Below are positions 38,819 through 51,536 of a DNA stretch of 64,000 nt, one piece after another (the stretch's first letter is position 1; every line of letters begins with the position of its first letter). The translations under genes and the position numbers were made by a program. The DNA is from Wuchereria bancrofti (lineage: Eukaryota > Nematoda > Chromadorea > Rhabditida > Onchocercidae), in contig SSBO01000012.1 in the NCBI GenBank assembly GCA_005281725.1, forward strand, positions 17,258,603 to 17,322,602, written 5' to 3'. Under the pieces are notes generated by a model. That model searched no databases, was not told the DNA's origin, and saw only the letters and a program-made list of their open reading frames with translations.

Positions 38819-39959
38819 GTTTTAATGTGTTATATTCGGCTATAGGTTTTTATGGATCTGTGCTCATCGACGGGCTAATATATGGGTACGGGACATAAAG
38901 CACTATTCATATGGCTGTTGCTTTTGCTCTCTCTTGTTTTTCTAGTTGTTTATTTGGTTAGTTATTCATTATTTCACTATATTAAAATAATTTTAGACAG
39001 TTATTCAGGACTCTGTTTTAAAATGAATTAGAATTTTTCAGGATGGTGGTCTGGATGGCGAGCCCTCGATATTTTTTGTGATTTTAGGATTTTTTGACAT
39101 CCTGTTTTTGTCTGCTGCAGTGGTCAGAATAATGCGCCACTACCAGATTTGTGGTATAGGACGAAGACAATACGATATGAATGCACCGTATCCGGTGTCG
39201 ACATATATTTATCCTCTGGAAAAACGAGCTTCTGCTGTCGTATTTGGTAATTTCACAATTTCCAAAAAAGATTTGTAGTTTTGCAAAGTCTTCTAAATCA
39301 GTAAATTTGTTTGTCATTGTGCGATTGTTTTATGTAATAACTTGTAACTTCAAGATTATGGTATATTTTATCTTAATTATCCACCAAAATTTTTAAAATC
39401 GAGATAAGAATTTCTTTTAAAATACATAGGAAAAAATCACAGAATATTCTTATAAGAATACATATTTTCAGCATTACTGGTCTTCAAAATTATTTTCGAA
39501 GTACTGCTCTATATTCGATTAAAATTTGGTATAATCCAAGTGTTCTGGCTGGCAGTGCCATTTTGGTTATTTTTGATCATCTTGATCATCGAACTAACTT
39601 TTCGCTTATTCAGTATACACAATAGACCAGCAATAAAAATAAGACAATATAATTAGTTTCCAATTCATTTTAATTATGAATTAGGAGTTGCTTAGTTTTT
39701 CTCAATTAGTTTAGCAATGTACATCTGATAATTTTTTAAAGCTGACCTTCTTTTGTCGCTTGCTAAAAAGACATTGAGATATATTCCGCCTGTTAAAACC
39801 TGTAGCGACATTACATCTATGTTTTTTGTGTTCACTTCATTTTGTTTACAACGGAACTAAATTTGTATGTTGTTTATTAGTCACTGTGTCGTTAATGTTT
39901 GTTTAGTAGCATATAACGTATTTTTGTTTTAGTTTTCTTATTTATAAACAGCATATTAA
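38819..39959 (+). pseudogene. Multi-pass membrane protein, copy 2 (frameshifted)
   Basis: Exons 38819-38956, 39042-39246, 39472-39612 and 39952-39959 correspond one to one with 23525-24458. One extra A at about 38877 (ctaatatatgg against ctatatatgg) shifts the first exon and brings a stop at 38896-38898. The other exons remain open and nearly identical in protein sequence. The change lies in a short AT run, so sequencing error must be excluded. The last intron is longer by about 214 bases (39617-39830). Confidence 0.6.
39617..39830. other. 214-bp length difference in the last intron
   Basis: Copy 1 reads cttattcagtat directly followed by gttttttctgttcac. Copy 2 has 214 bases between the two, with TAT at both edges. 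The donor GT is kept in both. There is no clear terminal inverted repeat. Confidence 0.7.
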
Positions 39960-40972
39960 TAAGACAAAATGTCTTACCAACGTGCTATTCTGAGAAAGAC
40001 TGTGTTTATCATATTAATCGGAGAAAGCGAGGATTTCTTCTTTTAATTCATTTGATTTGATGTTATATGTCTGCAATTTGCCATGTGTCGGATTGGAATG
40101 TTCGCAATCAAGCACTTTTTGTTTGTTTAGTAGCATGTAGCTTTTTTGGATCGAGCTAGTATGAGACATCTTTATTCAATAAATGATATTGATGAAGAAA
40201 ATGTATTTGTTATGATTTTCACGAGAATTTAGCAACCCTTAAATCCAGAGTAGATGGAAGAATTTATTTTTGTAGAAGTTCCTTCTTTTTCAAAGCAATT
40301 AGTTATAAGAATCAATTGCCTGTTTTGTAAGCTTATTTAAGGAGTTATTTAAGCTGAAATCCTTAACATTATGCTGCATAAAATTCCTCAACTCTTTTTT
40401 CTAAAGTAGGATTGTACATGTTACTGAATGCTAAGAAGTTGAGAAAGGAAAGCCGAGAGAATTTATGAAGGCTAAGCAATACTCATTTATAGATGAATAT
40501 AGCACGAGAAAAAAACGAGGTTGGACAAAGTGATATATTACCTTTTTTTGTTGATGAGGCCCAAGGACCAAATCTTGTGATAATGAACCTTGGACAAACA
40601 TATGAATACGTGAACAATTTTCTTTTTAAGTGTAGTATAAGTATAATTATTTCTCAAAAATTTCCCTCATATATAGAACTAAACCGAGCTTTTTCTTCTA
40701 GTTAAGCTTCGAAGAATGAGTTATGCCTACTATTGCCGTTAGGACTGCTTAGCTTCCGCCCCATTTTCTGCAGCGCAAAGCTCAATTTCATCCTATTTTT
40801 TATTCCGTATATCTGCTATATAAGCAGTTATCTCTGAAGAAGTGGAGAAAGGCTGTCAAAAGCAAACCACTTCAAATAAACCTCTAGCTTTGCTCCCTTA
40901 ATTGTCATCCATTTCGTTTTCTTTTGGAGAATTCCTGAAGCATTCCTACAATCATCAGCATCATTGATTGAT

Positions 40973-42610
40973 ATGAGTGGTATGTAGTAATTTAATTTTG
41001 ATTAGTTTTCCTTTTATTTACAATGAACTTCTTTCATGATATACCGCTCAGTTCTATCATTCTCAACAATCTGAATCCGGGTAATGGACTTTTCTGTTTG
41101 CTTCTGCTATTATGGCACTTTCTTTTACCCACTTTTTTAACTATCAGGTTAGAAAATATCTGAAACATTAGTTTCAATTTAAAGCATATCATTAATCACA
41201 AATATTATTTCCATTCCCTCATCATATCCCTCAGATATTTTGAAATTACCTAATATTTCAACTGATTTAAGCAGTACACTTTTTTATTACATTAGCATTT
41301 CTTACCAGGACTGCCCTTCGTACTAAATTTTGACACGAATGAATCAATGAACAATTAATTAAAATGAGAAATCAAACTCAATGAAAATAAACTGTAGCAT
41401 TTCCTACTGATACATAACATCTTTGATTTTTTGCTGTGTAAATACCTTTTGCGTCTTTAAGCATTAACAATGAAATGAAATAAAGATTTAAGATCATGAA
41501 CTTTTTTAGAGAATGCAGTTTGTTTACCATGCAATAAAGTAGTATACAGCCAAGACTGGAGCTATGGCTACTATTTGCACGAGCCTATCATTATTATAAA
41601 TTATATGGAGAACTTCCTCTTTTTTAAATTATCACATTATTCAAAACGCTACTTAAATTGCAGTCCTATTCCAAGAAATCAAGTCACGTCAAGCGGAATT
41701 CATGAAAGCATTCAATTCAGGTGATGCAGCGGGTGCTGCTGCACTGTACGACCCGGAAGGCTACTTCATGCCCAATGGCATTGATCCGGTTAAGGGACGA
41801 GCAGGTACTTTTTTTCAATCAGTCCGGAAGAGTCGAATTTCAAATATATGGAAATGAAAACATTTGAGAAAGAATTTCGATGACTCAGAAAATTTTACAT
41901 TTAATAAAGTAAATTGTTGACAGAAAATTTGATTTCTGGCTGTGGAGTCGTTCTTTCTACTTTTGCAATGGAGTCGCAGAGAGACTAATAGACTTCTCAT
42001 TGAAGCGTCTTCGAACATATTTGCAGAAATTGTAAAAGTTATTAATGTCGGGGGAATCATTGAGAAGAAATATGTGATCAAGTTTTATTGGAATAACGTT
42101 TGTTTTGTATTTCAGGAATTGAGTTGTATTACAAGCAGGATATGTCGGAAGGTGTTAAAAGTTGCCAGGTGAATTATTTAATGCATTTTCGAATAGATTC
42201 ATGAGTTTTTCAGTCTGGAATCAATCGCATTTCATTTAAAGCATATAAGAAATTCGAAAAATTGATAATGTAAAAGGGGAAGTGATTTTGTTCTTTTAAT
42301 AAAATAAAACGTGAAAGCACATATGAATAGCAAATCCTTGAAAGTTAACAGAATTTTAAGACTACAAAATTTCAGAATAACGTTTCCTAAGCCACATAGT
42401 TTTCCAGTTCCACTCTATTCTTAAAATTTTCAGATAATAACAGAAGAAGTAAATGGTGCTGGTGACTGGGCTTTTGAACGAGGCAGTTACCATCTAAATG
42501 GTACTCGTGGGCCAGAATCGGGTGCCTACTTGCAAATTTGGAAGAAAGTAAATGGGAAATGGCTTATTCATAATGACTGCTTTAATGTCATCAAACCAGC
42601 ACTGAAATAA
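40973..42610 (+). CDS. NTF2-like (SnoaL/DUF4440) small protein, complete
   Basis: Exons 40973-40979, 41664-41804, 42116-42168 and 42434-42610 join in phase to 125 aa. It starts MSVLFQEIKSRQAEFMKAF and contains DAAGAAALYDPEGYFMPNG, ELYYKQDMSEG, GDWAFERGSYHLNGTRG and WKKVNGKWLIHNDCFN. An N-terminal helix, the pattern YxxxxxFMPNG, and a closing strand YLQIWKKVNGKWLIHND are typical of the cone-shaped NTF2/DUF4440 fold, which in different proteins binds small ligands or mediates association. No catalytic residue set can be assigned. No signal peptide is present, so it is probably cytosolic. It is one of several such genes expected in nematodes. It spans the right edge of the duplicated unit. Confidence 0.82.
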
Positions 42611-43377
42611 CCACAGGCATACTAAATTGAATATTTTGATTTTCTCTTTAATAACACAGTTAATTTAATTATTTTTTAAATATTACTAGAAATAAAACAA
42701 GATTTTAGTGATTACTATCGTTCATTGAATAATTTATAAATCTCACAGTAGTATTATCTACCATATAGTACTTTATAATATCAATGGATACAGTACATGT
42801 TTCGTCTATCAGTGAATAAATGTTTTCTTTCAACTATTGTATATGCTCACAAAAATGGCTTCTCTAGTTCTTTATCTCATTTTTTTTTATCTGTGATAAG
42901 CATGAAAGTTCTAAATTGACGATCAATAGTTGCGTCAGTTTTAAAGTTTGCAAGCCTAATGATCAGTGAATATTTAATATTGCAAGGCATTCTGAAAGTA
43001 TGATGTGACAAAATTGCACTATTTTAACAGTAAAGCATTTCTCTGAGAAGCAATCGTCTCAGAAAACTGTTTTTGGTGAGCAGTTGATTCAAGTTCTTCA
43101 CCTTTAACTTCTAAGGCATGAGTCTTGAATGTTAGACAGTTTAATGTCATTATTGACATTAAAAACAAATGTTTTGTTTCTCTTCCCATTTTCGGCCGCA
43201 AAACTAATCAGTAACAAAAAAAAAAAGCACCTAATAATCCTTATTGCAAAGAAAATCATGAACAATTTTTAGTTTAATTGAGTTATTAACAAAAAAAAAA
43301 CTTTTTATTCTTTTTGAATTATCGGCAGCGTATGGTTTATTAATTATATCTTTCTTTACCATATTTTTATCAAACTT

Positions 43378-43519
<142 letters not shown>

Positions 43520-44046
43520 GGGGATAAATCCATTGATTGATGTTTCACTTTTTTCTGATTTGTTTCTAAGACATAAAATTAAAAACAACTGATGATAGAT
43601 AGATATGTTTACTAGCTCTTCAACTTCACTATTTCATTTAGATTGCATAAAAAGATTCCGCTTATTTCGTATTTTGATCTGAAATGCTTAACTCAACGAT
43701 CTATTTTTCAAATAAAAATATATATTTGTATTAACTTGCATATAAGACAAACTTTTGCGAGGTCTCGTGCTGATACTGCACTGTTGGAGAAATCTTATGC
43801 GAACAGATAATGTCACTTTGTTCAAACACTAAGGCATTCTCTTCTTACTGTTCTGTAGCAGAAAAAAGATCAAGCCTGGTTCAGTGACTCAACCTGAGAA
43901 TATATCAGTCTGCTGAAGACGAAGTGAAGTATATTGTTTGAGTTCTTCCAAATAAGAAATAAAGTAGTTTGGTGTCTTTTTTGATTATGAAAAGAAATGA
44001 GATTAAGAATGGTGCTGAGGTATTACTCGATGCTTTCCATCACCAA

Positions 44047-44112
44047 ATCGAGATATACTTCTTTACATTTGGCTGTTGAGAAGGGTCATATTAGGAGCTG
44101 CCACGGTAGATG
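44047..44112 (+). pseudogene. Isolated ankyrin-repeat-like fragment
   Basis: One frame reads RYTSLHLAVEKGHIRSCHG before a stop, close to the ankyrin consensus (TPLHLAVEKGH). There is no adjoining repeat, splice partner or open frame, so it looks like a relic or chance match. Confidence 0.25.
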
Positions 44113-47100
44113 CTAAGCTCGAGCTTCAGCTTAATCCATAAGCCAGAGTCTTACAAAAGACTCAATTTAGTTTGAGACAAAGAAAAAGTTTTGAGAAGGA
44201 CATAAAGCTGGCAAGTAGATGATTAATCAAATTTAATATATAATACTATTAATTAAGCTAGTTATAATAAAACAATGAAGCGACGAGGACTAGTTTGCAA
44301 TGCATATTTTTATCAATTTCACAACAATATCGTCGTCTCAAAACTCCGAATGCTGTAGTGCACAGGTGATAGAAATGATTGATCGGAGCTGGAAATGAAT
44401 AAATTAGTAGTCACAAGCATGAAGTGATGAGTGAAGCAGATTATCATATCAAAAGTCACACTCTAACATGTTTCCTTATTAAATTTTTGTTCCTTCCCTA
44501 ATGCCATTTTTCTTTAGTAGCAAATCTAATTCAGTAAAACTATTACATTGTTTTTCTTACCATTTCTACTAGTATCATTGAATTTTAATTTCGTTAAAGC
44601 AAAATTAGGATCCAACATTATTAAGTATTCACAAATACTGCACTTTTAGGTTAGACCATAATTCGTTAGATTTTCTTCTCAGATTTTGAGATGAAACATC
44701 ACGGAATTTTATTTTTTCTCTTTCCAAAAGATTAGCAAAAGTAATACGAACAAATTACTTAACGGGAAGTTTAAAGTGAGACAATGATTGGGCTCACTTG
44801 TTCAATATAGAACAATATTATTTATCTTATGGTTGTACATCTGATTTTTTTCACGACTTTATAGGTGATAATCTGTCTCACTTTAAAAAACAAAATCAGG
44901 CTCAATTCACCTTCTTCCCATTTTCTACCAGTTTATTCACTTATTTCCTTTCTACCCACACAAGTTAGCAAGATTTCAATTAATCCATCTCTTTTGTTAA
45001 AAAGATAGGAAGAGAGGCTTCACATTTGGAGGAAATGACGGAGAAATAAAATATCTCAAAGGTAGCACATTGTTTTATCTTTGCAGTCCATCTCATGTAA
45101 TTATATCTTATTTGGAGTTTGCTGTTCAAATAGAAATTCATATGAATGCTAATCAAGCATATAATCTCTAACAAATAGTGGAAAATTGCGCTTTTGATAC
45201 TTTCAATAAGCAATAAGCGAAACGCGCAAAATGAAGTGAAACTAAAATAATAAAAATGATTTTTTTTTTTTTTTTTGGATTCTTTCATATATTTTAACCA
45301 ATCCTCTCATTAATTTCTGCAAATACACTCGAAAATGAGCAGGACATCTTCCTTTGTCCTATTTATCCTTTTATTTGCGCTTCGGACATAGCACAATGAA
45401 TTGCTCTTCATGTCAGATCACTCATATTTCGATCTCGTAAAACTAAAACTAATATTTCGATCTTTCGATATTTTTCAAATCTTTAGTTTACATTTCGAAG
45501 TTTTCAAAGCAAGATATGTCGGACTTCAGGTAAACTACGAGGTCATCACCGCTTATTACAGTATAAGAATTCAACAAAGAACTCATTAATTTATTTTCAA
45601 TTGAGATGACGCTATAGAAGAGTCCCAAGAGCTATCATAACTGATGTCCATAGGTAATGATTTATGTCATGTCATGATCACAACCTTAACAAAGAAATCA
45701 TTCTAAGCTTTTTAGACCTATAAGTTAACTACGACTGCAAAACATTGTAAAAATTGTAATGTAAATTTAAAACATTTTTATAATGTATTTTGTAAAAAAA
45801 AATTGCAAGTTTATTAATTATTTTATGGCTAATTAAAAACCGGTTAGAAATGAAAGCGCTCTCTGCATTGCTTTTAGAATTTGTTAAATTTACACCTCAT
45901 TGAAGGCGCTGTCTCGTTCCTTTTAGAATTTACTAGATTTATTTCCAAAAGTTATTTCTAGTACTTTTCTATTGATTGTAGCTTATTTCATGTTTAAAGT
46001 GCAGTGATGATAGCAGTAGTGATAAGAGTTCTTCTTTAAAGTAACTACTGAAATAGGATTTTTGGATTCCCGCTTACTAATTATGTCAAAAGTATTTCTT
46101 AAAGCTGTCATTCCTGTTCTCTAAAGGAATTTTATATTTTAAAACAGTCTTCCAATCTTGATTAATCACGGTAGTAATTTTCTCGATAACTGTAATTATT
46201 AGCGCACAGACAGTAGTAATAATCAAGTGCTACTTTTAAACAGAAAATTAACGACGATGACAACTGCCGCTTTATCACTTTTTGAAAATGTAAACAAATT
46301 GGCAAAATTTAAAATTCCAATGTGTTTTTCCAAATGACAGTGCTGCATCATTTTCCAATCTGTTTTTTAAATTTATTTTATTTGCTTTACATAATTTTCC
46401 AAAACCTTATTAAGATTTTTGAAATATCCTTTAGAAATAGCTCTATGACACATAAAAGGGGAACTTAAGCATTTTATTCACAGTTCAGCACTATTTCATT
46501 TGATTTTAATATTACTCGCAGTTTCAGCAAGAAATCTTTTTTAATACGGCGATTAAAAAAGCACATATTTATTAAAACATATAAGTGAAATTTTTGACGT
46601 ATCTTCATTCATTAGGGTATTAGAAATATTGGGGTTGCCAATAGAAATTTGAATTGCAAAATTATTTTTCATATGAAATTTGAGGAATCGGAAGAAAGAT
46701 CAGCTGTCTTTGGGTACGCAGTTGTTGAAACTGCTAGGTGTAACCTTTATTGGTGATCACCTGGAAATAACAAAGTAAACAAACCTTTCAATATAGGAAT
46801 TTTACTAAATTCAGTTCTTCCTCATTTTTTCTCTATTTAACAATTATCTACTTTTTATGTTCTTTCATCTTTCATGTTTGCTGATTGTTCAGTTGGCGTG
46901 TTACATTTAAAGCAATATAAAATATAAAATAAAATCAATTTTTTGCTTAAAATATTCTTTGCTCACTTTACATATAATCTTTACTACCAAATGTTTTCAG
47001 CTAATAAAGCCTTTACTTAATTAGTGGGAGAAGAAAAACATTCAAGAAATGGTAAGTAAAACAGCTGACGATTTCCCGACAAATTCTTGAATCTCCACGT

Positions 47101-47624
47101 CATCGCAAGTCTCTATTTAATTCTGCTGTATCCTGTTCTCATTTCTTACTTTCAATTTTTAAATAAATGCCTGTTAGTCTGTTTTCATTTTCTGAGTGAG
47201 GGATTTTCGAATTCTTCGCTTACTAATTATTGTATGTGTAAAAATGACGTGATGAAGTGTAGAACAATCTTGCCTTTTCAAATCAAATGGTATCAATTTG
47301 CTGCTGACGAATTTAGAATTATATTAAAATTTGAACAATTAGTATATTGATATTTGTCTGAGATTCTCATAAGAGTGAAAAACCGCAATGTTAGTAGCAG
47401 TCATTTCAAGTGTTAAGTGTAACAACAAATATTGTAGTTAAACAATTAATTTCGAAAATAACAACTTTGGAATTATGTAAAGTGTTAGTAAGAATTCATT
47501 TGTAGGTGTTACACTGGCCAGGTAAATAATAAGTAGAAGATCACTCCAAAACAAAGAATGTATTATTGACTTTTATTAAAATATATTTTTTATCGTTTGC
47601 ATCCACTACTTATACTTCAATTAA

Positions 47625-47912
47625 ATGCTTATGATTCTCCTTTCCTTCATTGTTCATCAGTTATTTCAAGATTGCAACAGACAATGCTGCGCTGTTGAAG
47701 AGGAGATACTATCATCCGAGAAGGATTTTGCAAAGAAATTCAGTCTTTGCAAAAGTTGTCCCAATGCTTTAGGGTTTTTAATACATAGTTCGTATCATAT
47801 GCAACAAAGTTTATTTTCGCTTTGTACTGAAATCGCAAAACCAGCCAAACTATTATTAGGATCGCACTCAACTTCGCTATCTCACACTGCTTTTAGAACG
47901 TGTATCGATTGA
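47625..47912 (+). CDS. Possible small secreted cysteine-containing protein
   Basis: An uninterrupted 95-codon ORF. The start MLMILLSFIVHQLFQ resembles a signal peptide, followed by DCNRQCCAVEEE and FSLCKSCPNALG with further cysteines toward the end (TCID). If translated as is, the mature part would be about 80 aa with eight cysteines. Alternatively it is a terminal exon, since the sequence catcag just before ttatttcaag could be an acceptor. I do not recognise the family. No intron or neighbouring exon is needed to explain it. Confidence 0.35.
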   Translation: MLMILLSFIVHQLFQDCNRQCCAVEEEILSSEKDFAKKFSLCKSCPNALGFLIHSSYHMQQSLFSLCTEIAKPAKLLLGSHSTSLSHTAFRTCID

Positions 47913-49373
47913 TACATCTATTTACAGAAGCATAAAAAGCAGTCTAAATGAATTTGCATTTGCAGAAGTGATAGTTGATGCGATAATACCTAATTCGTCA
48001 AATATTCAGTGATTATAACGATTAGAATCTACGGAGTATATTTTGTGTACATGAGGAATTCCCAGTAGTTTAGGTTACTGAATGGAGAAAAGCGTTTTCC
48101 CCGACTAGAAAAAAGATCAGACCTTCCAAGAAGTCCTTTACAATTTATACTTCAATATTCGAGCAGTGGAATCTTCAGCTTTTAATTAATGAAAGTGTTA
48201 AAACGATTACTTTTCAAGCGCCTAGGAATTGATGCTTAATTCTTGTCTTAAGATTAAGAAGTTTTCCCCGCATATCTAAACGACAGTTTTTCGTAGTAGA
48301 CAAAGGAAGAATTCATGATATACGCTTTTTCTCTTTTTTTTTCTATCGCTATTCAATAGCGGTGGCGAAGGCTAGTCGGTTCAGTTGTAAAGTTAAGTAA
48401 ATACATTCTGTCACAAATATCATTCATTCGCCGAAATTATCCACAGTAGTCGAAATTACTTACGTTGTTCCATAACGCGAAGAAGTGACCAATCAATGAT
48501 GACACATTTCCCCTCCATCATTTTAGAAGAATGTTCTGAGATCTTTTATGATTTAAGTCTCAATCAAATTCGCATATCCACCACTAATCTGCTGCCATTT
48601 TTAATTGTCATCACTAAATAAGATTCTTTACAGATTTCCTATTATATCGCGAACCTTTTTTTGAGGCGATATTCTGAAATTTATTTGAAGAGAAAGTAAA
48701 TTTTAAGCTGTTGGATACAACAATATGCAGTGAAAGAAACTATTTGGTTGGATGAGCAGTAGAAGCGGAATTTTCGTTCGGAATATCCACTAATAGTAGT
48801 TTCATTATCAGCAATAAAAGTGCTACCCAAACTCCGTATGTTGATATCAACGAATATCTTTGGTTGAATCATTCCGACTTAACTTCTTTGTTATCAATAA
48901 TGATCTTTTTTTTTGCCATCTACGGACTTACTACCACGTTATTTTTTAAAAAAAAATTTTGGAATGACTTATGGAACATTTCAAGTTTAAATTTCATTTT
49001 TAAGTCATACAATTCTTATAAAAGTTGTGGGAAGCCTTTAACAATTTTCATATTCTCACGTGTTTCCTTGTTTCAAAGCTCAAATCGAGAATTAAAGTGA
49101 AATAGCAGTATGAAACTTCCAACGATTCATTACTGTTAAATTTTTTTTTTTTTAAAAACTGAACAATACCAATAACGAAACCTTCTTATCTGACCATTCT
49201 CATTAGCAAGACTGCAAAACTTATGACAACAATAATGTTTTACGAAGTAGTTCATTTTTTGATTTCTTCCAGTATACTTTTTCAAATTTCGTGTTCTTGA
49301 TAATACATTAGTTATATTATCAGTGATACGACACAAATCATTACAGTCAGTATGTAATTTATTTATTTATTAG
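47913..49373. other. 5' flank of the receptor gene
   Basis: A hydrophobic stretch in one frame near 48888-48945 (LLSIMIFFFAIYGL) might be the first membrane helix of the receptor but lacks a readable continuation. Otherwise no gene is seen. Confidence 0.3.
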
Positions 49374-51536
49374 TGACAGATATCATCATTTCGATTGTTT
49401 CCGGAACAATAACACCAATTACACTCCTTAGCAAAATATGGATTTTCGGTGAATTGCTTTGCTACTTCATACCTTTAATACAAATCAGTTTCAATTCTCT
49501 AGGCCATTCGATTATTTATTACTTGTCTATTTCTGTCATGAAATTCAAATCTTTCTTGGATGAAATTTAAATCCAGTTATTTAAATAAAGAGCAATAACT
49601 GATATGAGACTTTGTTCATTTCAAGATTTTTTCTACGATAAATTCCGATGCTTTCAGGGCAGTTATGCTTATCATTACTCTCACGTAGCTATGAGTATAT
49701 ATATTATCAAAGTATTTAATAACTTCATGAAAATGAGAATATTTGACGAAATTCGAACAATTTTTCTACTTATTGTGATACCTTATTAAATGTTTTACTT
49801 TTATCCGTTTGGTGTTTAAATTTTTTAGAAGTGAAAATAAAAACATTCAGTTATAATCGTGCAGGTGATCACATCACGGAATTCTTTTGCTGAATTCAAT
49901 TTAATTAAACTGCAAAATCAATTCATACACTTCTTTTAACAATGTATGTCGCTTTTTCCTCTGAGAGAACTGGAAAAGAAATGGACAGTAGCTTGACTAA
50001 TTTATTCTCGATTCAAAGCAATATTTACTGGTCTATTTCCATTATCTTAAGAAATTTCATTTATAGCTTCTAAACGAAACCTTTTTATAGCTTTAACTTC
50101 TTCAATAGCAATTCAAAGCTTTAATCTGTTTTTTTTTCTTGACATTTCAGATTTTTCCTCCAAAGCTATTCTTTGTTATAAGTGACAATAAACAGTTAAA
50201 CTCTTTATTGTTCCAAATTAGAAATTGCTAATTTAATTGCACTATCACCACTTACTTAAATGCATTTAAGAAAATAGCAAAATTCAATTTTGCGCATTCT
50301 CTTTCCAACCCTTTCTCGTCATTTGTTGAAAAAACAAATCCTTTGTGTTACCACGAACTATCAACTCAAGAAAATTTCCTGAATTGTTATCTTGAATAGA
50401 TTTTCAAGCGAATAACAAATTAATTCTTATCAAAAATGAAATGGAGGGCACTAGGATCTGAATGCTTTAATACATGTATAATTCTTATTTCTCATTTAGT
50501 AGAAAAATATTTTTTGGAGTCAAATGAAACAATTTTTTCTTCTTTTTGGAGAAAGTTCTTAAAAATCCTTAGAAACTGCAAAAGCAAATAGTAGAGGAAA
50601 ATTCAAAATGATTAAATTATTGTTAATTAACAAAGCTCAGAAGGATCACTTATAACTATCCGTTAATCTTCATTTTTTTTAACTGTTAGCAAGCAAAGTC
50701 TCCGTGACTGAATAAATGCTACAATCTCTATTTTGCCAGCACTATGAAAACAAGCTTCAAAGATTTTTTCAAAAGTTTTTTTAACAAAATTTGTCGGCTT
50801 TTGATCTTGTATTAGATCTAACAGTATTGGAAGTTCCTGCTTCTTGAAATTCTAACAATTGCATCTGCTTCTTAGTTGTTGTCTAATAAGCTGTTTTCAT
50901 GTCTAACTGTCTGTAAGGTGCTAAGGAAATAGTTTTATAATAAATGTTAGTGGTCGCACTATAAATTCAAATAAAAGCTAATGTTTTCAAATGAAGAGAA
51001 GTTAGCTAAGGTATAAGGAAGAGTTATGCTGCTAGAAGAGATAAAGCTCGAATAAGAATTTTTAAGGACTCAAAAAGAAGAAACTAAAAGTTTTAAAATT
51101 GACAAAAAAAAATGATATGAAAAGATAAAAGAGAAGTGATATATGATAATTCAAATGTCTTATAAGAGAAGAGAGCAATTTGTATCTTGAAAAACTTAAT
51201 TTAATTCTTGCATTTACGAGTATTATGACATTTTGTAGACCAATTCAAAAACCGCAAGCAGTAAAAATAATTGGTCTGAATTTTGCTTTGGCAACAGCGA
51301 TATCATTACCTATTCCATGTTCATCAAGCAAAGATTTATCAAATACGAGAATCTCTGTGGCCAATTTTGCACCGAAGATTGGGACTCTGATAACGTGGGT
51401 CGCAGTACTTATGGTTTGTTATTATACTTTTGGCCAATTATTGGTAGGGAAAACTTTGAGACTTTTTACAACATTTCATACCATCAGGGATAAGTTATCA
51501 ATGCTTGCACTGTGGAAACTTCAATAGTATCTTGTA

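Larger units (their letters stand above)
26732..42281. repeat. Large tandem duplication, copy 2 (15.6 kb)
   Basis: It starts with the same attctttattgcattag immediately after the N at 26731. It runs through to 42281, where it continues into unique sequence carrying the last exon of the NTF2-like gene. It is about 0.7 kb longer than copy 1, mainly from extra sequence near 37.0-38.0 kb and 39617-39830, partly offset by deletions. Confidence 0.95.
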
